Source of the DNA: Temnothorax longispinosus
Lineage: Eukaryota; Arthropoda; Insecta; Hymenoptera; Formicidae
Reading direction: 5' to 3'
DNA: 64,000 nucleotides
Assembly: GCF_030848805.1 (NCBI RefSeq)
Contig: NC_092366.1
Location: 8,614,899 to 8,678,898 of the forward strand
A program made the translations under genes and the position numbers. Shown one piece after another: positions 56,478-64,000 of this stretch; positions within the stretch are counted from its first letter, which is position 1, and every line of letters begins with the position of its first letter. The notes under the pieces were generated by a model. That model saw only the letters and a program-made list of their open reading frames with translations, ran no database searches and was not told where the DNA came from.

Positions 56478-57501
56478 ATGTCGGATCATTTAAATTATTA
56501 TACTGTTGATTCATCTGAAATACATGTAAATGATTGTGATCCGAATGATGGCAGTGAACCTGAAAGTATTATTACTATTGAAGAAAAGAGTGGTGATGAG
56601 CTTTTGATAGAACTGTATAGAGAACGTCCATTTCTATATGATAAAAGTAATAACAATTTTAAGGACAGCGCAATGAAACAAAATGCTTGGGGTAAAATAT
56701 CAAAAATAATGATCCAAACGAACTGTGGTGAGTAAATTTCACTTGTACCATAAATTATGTAATTAATAAAATAATAATAATGTGATGATTGTTAATAAAT
56801 AATAATAATTCTTAACTAAAATGTTCTATTTTTATTTAGGTGACATTTATACTCCTTCGTATTGCCAAAAAAGATGCATATCATTGAGAGAGCAATATAA
56901 CAGAGAGAAAAAAAAGATGGAAATTGAATCAAGAAGTGGCAGTGGTGCTGCTAAATCCTCCCGATTTCCTTTTTTTAAGCAATTAGAATTTTTGGATAAT
57001 GTAATTAAAAGACGAAGGTAGGGTAACTTATTGAATTCATTATTTAAATATATATATTTGTTGTCCAACACACGAATGTTTTATTTTCAGAAGCTACACA
57101 AACTGCACAAAATCACAGTCGCATACACTTGAAAAAAATAACATTTGTGATGAATCACAAAGTGTTGCAAATGAAGAATGTGTGAACACAAAAGAAAATG
57201 AAAATGACAAGGAGCACATTTATAATACGAAGAATTTTAATAAAGAAAATGAAGAACCAAAACAGAAGAAAAAAAAATTAATGAAACTAAGGAATTAGAA
57301 CAAACATTATTTCAAATGAGTCAAAAAATTTATAATTACATGGAAAAGAAAGATAAAATTCCGACAACGAAAGCAGATGATGCTTTCATGGAATTTATTA
57401 AAATTCAATTTAGTAATATTTCAGAAAAGGAGAAAGATACAAGAAGAAAAATGGTAATGGATGCTCTAACTGCACCATTATCAAAAGTTCTTTTTGTTTA
57501 A
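56478..57501 (+). CDS. MADF-domain protein, three exons, frame broken at a poly(A) run
   Basis: Exons 56478-56727, 56840-57017 and 57091 onward join in phase. Residues about 45-130 form a MADF domain: LLIELYRERPFLYDKSNNNF, WGKISKIM, YCQKRCISLREQYNREKKK and FFKQLEFLDNVI. MADF proteins (Adf-1-like) bind DNA as Myb/SANT relatives; in insects many accompany or derive from PIF/Harbinger elements. In exon 3 the current frame stops at 57296, just after a run of nine A (57269-57277). Another frame from the same point stays open to 57501 and encodes a BESS-like helix pair (DAFMEFIKIQFSNISEKEKD...VMDALTAPL), the usual C-terminal partner of MADF. Either a length polymorphism or a base-calling error in the run, or a real mutation, explains this. 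Confidence 0.7.
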
Positions 57502-57812
57502 AAAAGATTTTATACTTTGTTTAAAAATATTTTATATATTTTTTTGTTCAAAATTTTTTTTTGTTTAAAAAAATTTTATATAGTACAACATAGCTATAAG
57601 CAGATTGCTTTTTTTATCTGTAATAAGTTTGCTTTAAAAAGATTTTATTTACCAAAGACAACATGGAAGAGATTTTTTTATTTACCAAAGTTCCTAAGCT
57701 TGCAAAAACTATGTCTTATTTTTGTATTGTGATACTAATAATTTAAATAATTTCATAAGACTACCAAAGGTTGTGAAATATATGTTTTCTTATTTAAAAT
57801 GTTACAACTAAC

Positions 57813-57861
<49 letters not shown>

Positions 57862-58154
57862 CATAGAATATATTTGTAACGCATGTATAATTTATTATAT
57901 AATAAATTTATATATATTAATTGTGCAATAATTTTATTTCACAGAATCCACCAAAAAAATTGCAAATGCAATACTCTTCTCAATAAATTCCTAATAAGAA
58001 CCTTTATACTAAATAATTTTTAACAGAGAAGAATTATATTACTATAATACATAAAAAAGTTATACATAATAAATATAATTATTTACTTATAAAATTTTCC
58101 TTAATTATAATATATTAAAAGTACATAGGAAAAAAGCATATAATATATATACAG
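57502..58154. other. 3' flank of the MADF gene
   Basis: Very AT-rich, with an (AT)n tract at 57813-57858. No gene is visible. Confidence 0.6.
57813..57858. repeat. (AT)n microsatellite
   Basis: About 23 uninterrupted AT units. Confidence 0.95.
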
Positions 58155-58497
58155 GGTGTATCATTTTAAGTGATTCAGCTGAATATCTCTTAAAGTAAAA
58201 GAGATAGGAAAAATTGTTTCAGACAATAGTTTTATGGTTTTGAGAGAGGCAGAAGTTGGCCACATCAGATTAATTGTAGGTGGCGCCACTTTCTAGACTT
58301 CTGCATGGCGGCCATTTTTTTAATTAGCAGTCGATTTTTTTTTCTATTGAATGTTGTAGCTGGCATTGAGACGAATACAACGGTTTTTTATTTTTTAAAA
58401 TAGGATCATTTTTCACTGAGTTACAGTGTTCCAAAGTTTACAATTTAAGTAAAAAGCTTCCACCCCCATGCAGTGTACGTATTTTGCGACTCCAAAC

Positions 58498-58553
58498 CGC
58501 CCCCTCTCTCTCTCTGTCTTTCTCTCTCTTTCTCTCTCTCTCTATCTCTCTCT

Positions 58554-58640
<87 letters not shown>
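58498..58640. repeat. (CT)n followed by (TG)n microsatellite
   Basis: CT-rich tract to about 58555, then more than 40 TG units. The open frames across it are artefacts of the repeat. Confidence 0.97.
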
Positions 58641-58767
58641 GTTCCTATCCATTGTCTGGACTGATTCTGTTTGATGGTCAACCAGCTCCAGACCGCTTGA
58701 CACACATTTTCCCGTGCTTAGAATTACCCAGGATGAACGACGTGGACGTGACGGGGCTTTCATCCCT

Positions 58768-58970
58768 ATGGGGTGCTTGATTTACGTGAGTCCCCTTGCC
58801 TCTCACGATTCGGGGTGCTTGATTTACGTGAGTCCCCTTGCCTCTCACGATTCGGGGTGCTTGTTTAACGTGAGTCCCCTTGCCTCTCACGATTCGGGGT
58901 GCTTGTTTAACGTGAGTCCCCTTGCCTCTCACTTCGGGGTGTTTATTTAACGTAAGACTCCTTGCCGCTC
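58768..58970. repeat. 42-bp minisatellite, five units
   Basis: Units of GGGGTGCTTGATTTACGTGA followed by GTCCCCTTGCCTCTCACGAT lie head to tail. The last unit is degraded (GTTTATTTAACGTAAGACTC). Confidence 0.92.
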
Positions 58971-59028
58971 ATGTGTGTACGTGTGTGCGTGCGACGGCTA
59001 TCAGGCTTAGAAGCGCTCATTATTAAAT

Positions 59029-59767
59029 TTATCCGTTTAATAAATTTTCGAATACACTACTATTCTGTTGTAAACATAAACGGAGCCGTTTCTGAAAAAT
59101 TGTAATGGTAGACAACAAAACTTGCCGAGGAATATTATTGCAGGCTCTTTTTATTCTGTTTTTCATATCCTCTCGAGTTGTCGGAACTTCTTTGTACACT
59201 ACATTTTTCAATTAACCCCACAAGTAAAAATCTGGTGAAGTTAAATCTGGAGAACGTGGAGGCCACTTCGTAAGGCCAAATCTGCCTATCCATTTTTCAT
59301 GGTACACTTCATTAAGGTAAGCGGTGACTATTCGAGCCGAGTGAGGCGGTGCTCCATCTTGTTGCCACCACATTCTTTGACGAGTGTCGAGATCAACTTC
59401 TTCTAAAAGACCTGATAATTCGTTTTGCAAAAATGCAAGGTACCTTACACTGTTTAAATTGTCTTCAAAAAAGTAAGGTCCTATCAAATAACCATTACTT
59501 ACTCCACACCATACATGAAGAGTCCACCTGTGTTGATTGTCAACCATGTGAGTCCAATGAGGATTTACAGGCGACCAATAATGGGAATTGTGCCTATTTA
59601 ATTGGCCGTTATGATGGAACATAGCTTCATCGGTAAACATTACAAAGTAAAAAAAACTTGGGTTTAACCGTATCTTTTCCAAAGCCCACTCACAAAATTG
59701 AATTCTTAACATCATATCATTTTCACTTAACTGTTGAGTAAGGGTAATATGATACGGATGAAACCTA
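59029..59767 (-). pseudogene. Mariner-family transposase, single internal stop, N-terminus lost
   Basis: The catalytic core is clear: FTDEAMFHHNG gives the first Asp (59631), WWQQDGAPPHSA the second (59358) and WPPRSPDLTSPDFYLWG the third (59247). With 36 residues between the second and third it fits the DD(~37)D mariner/maT group. A TAA at 59212, right after YLWG where a Tyr-like codon is usual, is the only stop; the same frame continues with LKNVVYKEVPTTREDMKNRI to 59029. The DNA-binding N-terminus is absent because the element at 59768-61023 interrupts it. Confidence 0.85.
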
Positions 59768-60283
59768 CCCGAGAAAAAATGATTAGATATAATCACATAT
59801 GATTATATAAAATCGACATTAGATATAATTAGATATAAAAAATGGCCCGATATAATTGTATATAATTATATATAACCACATATAATTATGTAACCATATA
59901 TGGTTATATATAATTGTATGTGGTTATATCTAATGTTGATTTTATATAAAATCATATGTGATTGTATCTAACATAATAAATATTTTATATATATTAAAAA
60001 AGAATTCTGTTAACTTCGATTAAAGAATAAAGCATTGATAAATTAAAGCATTGTATATTTTTTTCAAAAGCCAGAATCAAAAGTGAAGTGATTTACATAT
60101 AACTTGGCGCTGCTTGACGTGAGATACTGCCGTGTCTCTTGATACCATTCTTATACCATTGTTTGTCAAATTTTAAATACGAGAAATAAATCCTATCGGA
60201 TGCCATCTATCGGATAATCCGAATTTAAGTTTATATATGGTTATATATAATCATATATAATCTACATGGATAAATGCTTAATT

Positions 60284-60293
<10 letters not shown>

Positions 60294-60338
<45 letters not shown>

Positions 60339-60392
60339 TTTATATATAAATTATATGAACTTATATATAATCATGTCAAAATGTATGTGAAA

Positions 60393-60430
<38 letters not shown>
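60294..60430. repeat. (AT)n microsatellites
   Basis: Two long AT dinucleotide runs, at 60294-60337 and 60398-60430; a third follows at 60641-60668. Confidence 0.95.
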
Positions 60431-60432
<2 letters not shown>

Positions 60433-60638
60433 GGTCCGGAAGTATGTTCCGGGACTTTTATTTTTTACATCGGTATATTCCAGGACATTTGGCAGTTTCC
60501 AGGACTGTCCTGGAAAAAATTCATGTCCTACGGCACGTTTCGGGACAATTTTTTGAATCTGATTACATATATATGCGTTATATTCCAGGACTGTACATTT
60601 CAAAAAACGTAAACAGTCCCGGAACATACCTCTAGACC

Positions 60639-60642
<4 letters not shown>
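60431..60642. mobile_element. Inner inverted-repeat element at the palindrome centre
   Basis: TAGGTCCGGAAGTATGTTCC and, at the other end, GTCCCGGAACATACC followed by a diverged CTAGACCTA. Internally the motif CCAGGACWGTCC recurs inverted. (AT)n runs flank both sides. Confidence 0.7.
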
Positions 60643-60672
<30 letters not shown>

Positions 60673-61023
60673 ATAGGATTCGTTTCTCGTATTTAAAATT
60701 TGACGGACAGTGGTATAAAAACGGTATCAAGAAACACGGCATTATCTCATGTCAAGCAGTGCCAAGTTGTAATATATGCATGGAATAAATCATTTCACTT
60801 TTGATTCTATAGCTTTTGAAAAAATATACATCTTAATTTATCAATGCTTTATTATCGTTAACAGTTCTTTTCCAATATATATTGACTATATATGGTCATG
60901 TATGGTCATATATGATTATATATAATTATATATGATCATATAGAGACAAAATTCATATATAATTGCATTATATATAATCATATATGTATATTTATATATA
61001 ATTATATATAATTTTTTTCCCGG

Positions 61024-61645
61024 GTACGCACACATGACCTGCAGTAATATTTTATAATACTGAATTATATAATATTATGTAACGAATTTTTGAATTTAAT
61101 ATCTATAATATATATAAAAACGATTCAAATAAAGTTTTAAATTTAGGATTAAATATCTACAGTATATATGATGACTTGCGAATCTATATCTATACAGATA
61201 TAGTGTTATATCTGGTTGTACATAGGACAAGATTAGGCATATTAATATATCTGGCTATATATGACTTTATATATATATTTGTATATAATGCTATATCTAG
61301 TTATATGTAGGGTGCACTACTCATATATCATTATATCTGGCTTCACATACATTTATATACGATTAGATAAGCGCTATTTCTGGTTGTGTATAGCGCCAAA
61401 TTAGTCACATTAATATATCTGGCTATATATGACTGCATATATAGTTGTATATAATGCTATATCTTGTTATATGTAGGATGCACCACTCATATATCATTAT
61501 ATCTAGCTTCACATAAAATTATATACATTTATATACAAGTAGATATGGTGCTATATCTGGTTGTATGTAGGACCACTGATTGCACATGTGGCCGTGTATA
61601 ATTACATATGACCCCATATAAAAACATATATAATTATATATAATC
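61024..61645. repeat. AT-rich DNA with about 170-bp tandem repeat
   Basis: From 61208 a unit of about 170 bp (ATATCTGGTTGTACATAGG, then ATATCTGGCTATATATGACT, then CATATATCATTATATCTRGC) recurs at about 61377 and again, partly, at 61552. Confidence 0.75.
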
Positions 61646-61910
61646 AAGAGACACGGTAGTGTCTCGCGCCAAGTACACGCGGAGCGAGACCGACCGTGAC
61701 TCTTTTACGCGACGCGACGGGTTGCGAGTAGCCGAGATGTTGAGATCTCGATAACGAGTGAACGGATCAAGTTCTAAGTATATAGGCTTGATCGATAGCT
61801 TGGGGTCCAATTAGGGGGGGGTTTCTCTCATAATATTCCGCTACGTGCCCTACGAGCGGAGATATTGCGACGCAAAGTCCAAATGGGAAAATTTATTTTT
61901 AAGATACTTC
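61646..61910 (+). repeat. Dispersed repeat 'GAGACACGG', direct copy 1
   Basis: Starts GAGACACGGTAGTGTCTCGC and runs through AGTACACGCGGAGCGAGACC to GCGACGCAAAGTCCAAATGG. It is nearly identical to 63444-63700. Confidence 0.9.
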
Positions 61911-62280
61911 TTCTTCTTCTACTTCTAACGCCGACTTATATGATGACGTCATAATCAGAAACGTCACTTTCACTTTTTCGACGCTGGCGGCGCAGGTATC
62001 GCCAGTTTCGATATCGCGCGCGTATTTCGAAATTAGGTCAATAGACTTATCGGTCAAGAAGAAGATTTCTATTTAGGTAAATTAGGTAATATATAATATA
62101 TATTGAGTCAACGGAAAAGAAGGTTCTCTACGCTTGGCAGAAAGTGCCGCTAGGGAATTTTTAAGTCGATTCTTATGAATCAAGCTTGATATAATATATA
62201 TGAAGTCAACGGAAAAGAAGGTTCTCTACGCTTGGCAGAAAGTGCCGCTAGGGAATTTTTAAGTCGATTCTTATGAATCA

Positions 62281-63080
62281 AAGCTTAAATTCGATGTCTA
62301 GGTATCCCAGGTTGTCGATGACGAGGTCCAGATAGTGCGCTTCATAGTTTTCGGTGTCCAGGTGTAATAATACGTTGAATTCGATGTCTACGTGTCCCAG
62401 GTTGCCGATGACGAGGTCCACATAGTGCGCTCCGTAGTTTTCGGTGTCTACGTGTATTAATACCTTGAATTCGATGTCCACGTGTCCCAGGTTGCCGATG
62501 ACGGGATCCAGATAGTGCGCTTCATAGTTTTCGGTGTCCATGTGTAATCGTACGTTGAATTCGATGTCTAGGTGTCCCAGGTTGCCGATGACGAGGTCCA
62601 CATAGTGCGCTCCGTAGTTTTGGTGTCTACGTGTATTAATATCTTGAATTCGATGTCCACGTGTCCCAGGTTGCCGATGACGGGATCCAGATAGTGCGCT
62701 TCATAGTTTTCGGTGTCCAGGTGTAATCGTACGTTGAATTCGATGTCTACGTGTCCCAGGTTGCCGATGACGAGGTCCACATAGTGCGCTCCGTAGTTTT
62801 CGTTGTCTACGTGTATTAATACCTTGAATTCGATGTCCACGTGTCCCAGGTTGCCGATGACAAGATCTAGATAGTGCGCTTCATAGTTTTCGGTGTCCAG
62901 GTGTAATCGTACGTTGAATTCGATGTCTAAGTGTCCCAGGTTGCCGATGACGAGGTCCACATAGTGCGCTCCGGTGTCGGTGTCTACGTGCATTAATATC
63001 TTGAAATTGATGTCTAGGTGTCTCAGGTTGTTGATGACAAGGTCCACATAGTGCGCTTTGTAGTTTTTGGTGTCTAGGTG
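62281..63080 (-). repeat. 90-bp minisatellite, about nine units, open on minus
   Basis: Units such as TTGAATTCGATGTCTACGTG with CCCAGGTTGCCGATGACGAG repeat every 90 bp (89 once, 87 once). Two subtypes alternate, giving a 180-bp higher-order repeat. On minus they encode 30-aa units of the form 'GHVDIEFxVxxHxDTENYxAHYxDxVIGNL'. The frame is interrupted only near 62600, where one unit lost a base, and near the end. Confidence 0.92.
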
Positions 63081-63109
63081 TATTAATAACTTTAAATCTG
63101 AATGTAGGA

Positions 63110-63412
63110 CACATAGATATCGAATTCGAGGTATTAATACACGTAGACACCGAAAACTACGGAGCGCACTATGTAGACCTCGTCATCGGAAACGTGGGAC
63201 ACCTAGACATCGAATTCAACATATTATTATACCTGGACACCGAAAACTATAGAGCGCACTATCTGGAACCCGACATCAGCAACCTGGAACACGTGGACAT
63301 CGAATTCAAGGTATTAATACACCTGGATACCGAAAACTATGAAGCGCACTATGTGAACCTCGTCATCGGCAACCTGGGACACCTAGACATCGAATTCAAG
63401 CTTGATTCATAA
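63110..63412 (+). repeat. 90-bp minisatellite, inverted array, about 3.4 units
   Basis: The same unit in opposite orientation, so the 30-aa repeat reads on plus (for example HVDIEFKVLIHLDTENYEAH). The final unit joins the terminal block at AAGCTTGATTCATAAG. Confidence 0.92.
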
Positions 63413-63443
63413 GAATCGACTTAAAAATTCCCTAGCGGCAGAA

Positions 63444-63700
63444 TCAAGAGACACGGTAGTGTCTCGCGCCAAGTACACGCGGAGCGAGACCGACCGTGAC
63501 TTTTTACGCGACGCGACGGGTTGCGAGTACCCGAGATGTTGAGATCTCAATAACGAGTGAACGGATCAAGTTCTAAGTAGGCTTGATCGATAGCTTGGGG
63601 TCCAATTAGGGGGGGGGGGTTTCTCTTATAATATCCCGCTCCGTGCCCTACGAGCGGAGATATTGCGACGCAAAGTCCAAATGTGAAAATTTTTTATTAA
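63444..63700 (+). repeat. Dispersed repeat 'GAGACACGG', direct copy 2
   Basis: Matches 61646-61910 with small indels. Together the two direct copies bracket the minisatellite element, which therefore appears to have inserted in, or been duplicated with, this repeat. Confidence 0.9.
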
Positions 63701-64000
63701 GATACTTCTTCTTCTATCTACTTCTAACGCCGACGTCTTATATGACACTACAAAAAACGTGATATCCGTACAAAATTACCTTTTTCAAAAAAAAAGGTAA
63801 AAAAAATGCGCCAAGTACACGCATAGTAGTATCCCACACAGCACACTTTATCTGAGGGACGTCCTACAGACATCATTTTGGGATATTGCAATAACCGCGG
63901 GACATCCCAAAATGGTCTCAGATATCCAGTGGATATCCAGTGGATGCACAAGTGTCCGGCTATTTAGATCTTGCAGACATCTTCACAGGATATCCGAGAG
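63701..64000. other. Window end, unclassified
   Basis: GGGACGTCC and GGGACATCCCAAAATGG around 63850-63915 are partly inverted to each other, and TATCCAGTGGA is repeated at 63924. This is possibly the beginning of another inverted-repeat transposon running off the window. Confidence 0.35.

Larger units (their letters stand above)
58155..59767 (-). mobile_element. Mariner-like element, 5'-interrupted
   Basis: The 3' end is CAGGGTGTATCATTTTAAGT directly after TATA at 58157, a mariner-type terminus. The transposase remnant lies at 59767-59029. Microsatellite and minisatellite DNA occupies 58500-58970 between the coding end and the terminus. At 59768 the element is cut by the AT-rich palindromic element, beyond which its 5' part was not recognised. 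Confidence 0.65.
59768..61023. mobile_element. AT-rich palindromic transposon inserted in the mariner element
   Basis: CCCGAGAAAAAATGATTAGA at 59768 and the complement-like AATTTTTTTCCCGGG at 61023 form the ends. Inner arms at about 59990-60240 and 60660-60890 are inverted copies (TACGAGAAATAAATCCTAT and its partner, plus an AGAYACTGCCGTGTCTCTTG segment). Subterminal DNA is made of diverged TATATAATYATATATR repeats. No ORF is present. Confidence 0.75.
62100..63440. mobile_element. Inverted minisatellite element with shared termini
   Basis: A block containing AGAAAGTGCCGCTAGGGAAT and TTTTTAAGTCGATTCTTATG occurs twice in tandem at 62105 and 62204. Its second half is present in complement at 63401-63440. 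Between them lie two arrays of the same 90-bp unit, inverted with respect to each other and meeting near 63090-63110. Confidence 0.75.

Noticed and set aside
58445..58780. ORFs of (CV)n, (TH)n and (SL)n across the CT/TG tract
   Set aside because: They are products of the dinucleotide microsatellite.
62281..63412. CRISPR-like array
   Set aside because: The whole 90-bp unit repeats with no unique spacers, in eukaryotic DNA; it is a minisatellite.

Overview
The window is animal nuclear DNA: intron-containing genes in an AT-rich background packed with DNA transposons. The gene set (GLE1, PIG-X, an SLC17 transporter), the short introns and the many TTAA- and TA-flanked elements suggest an insect, most likely a hymenopteran such as an ant. 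The taxon is inference; the eukaryotic gene structure is seen directly.

Host genes occupy 6.5-27 kb. A lysine/glutamate repeat protein (exons 6584-about 7553 and 8069-8760) is followed by a five-exon gene for a PhnD-like type-2 periplasmic-binding-fold protein (9738-11673). GLE1, the mRNA-export factor, lies on the minus strand (16346-12515, seven coding exons, 683 aa). PIG-X, a GPI-mannosyltransferase subunit, runs on plus (17849-20300, three coding exons, 240 aa). An SLC17-type major-facilitator transporter is convergent to it on minus (26735-20873, seven exons, 497 aa). A MADF-domain gene lies at 56478-57501, and two BED-finger ORFs at 46197 and 48385. In the GLE1, PIG-X, PhnD-like and SLC17 models the reading phase agrees across every splice junction.

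From 27.7 kb to the end the window is mostly transposons, many nested. The central object is a 12,185-bp Maverick/Polinton-type element at 32479-44663 with a perfect 6-bp target duplication (CTTAAT) and AG...CT termini. Almost all of it is two inverted arms of about 5.28 kb, each carrying a broken protein-primed-type DNA polymerase B with a spliceosomal intron, a 107-aa Cys/His/Trp ORF and GC-rich leader DNA. They flank a 1.6-kb unique core that holds an N-terminally truncated retroviral-type integrase fused to a hemopexin-like segment. Both arms share an internal deletion between polymerase motifs A and B, where phi29-type enzymes contact the terminal protein. No capsid, protease or packaging ATPase gene is present. 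The object looks like a defective, snap-back style palindromic derivative that integrated by normal Polinton integration.

Other elements: a palindromic element at 1.6-3.9 kb whose right arm preserves the empty site of a TA-targeting MITE in the left arm; a Russian-doll nest at 27.76-30.06 kb; a TTAA-flanked MITE in two copies, one beside a paralogous empty site; three CCC...GGG piggyBac-like MITEs; Harbinger-like MITEs with 3-bp duplications beside or inside the host genes; a probable 1.46-kb solo LTR carrying a proline-rich ORF; a mariner-like transposase with one stop codon, interrupted by an AT-rich palindrome; and an inverted minisatellite with a 90-bp (30-codon) open repeat at 62.3-63.4 kb.
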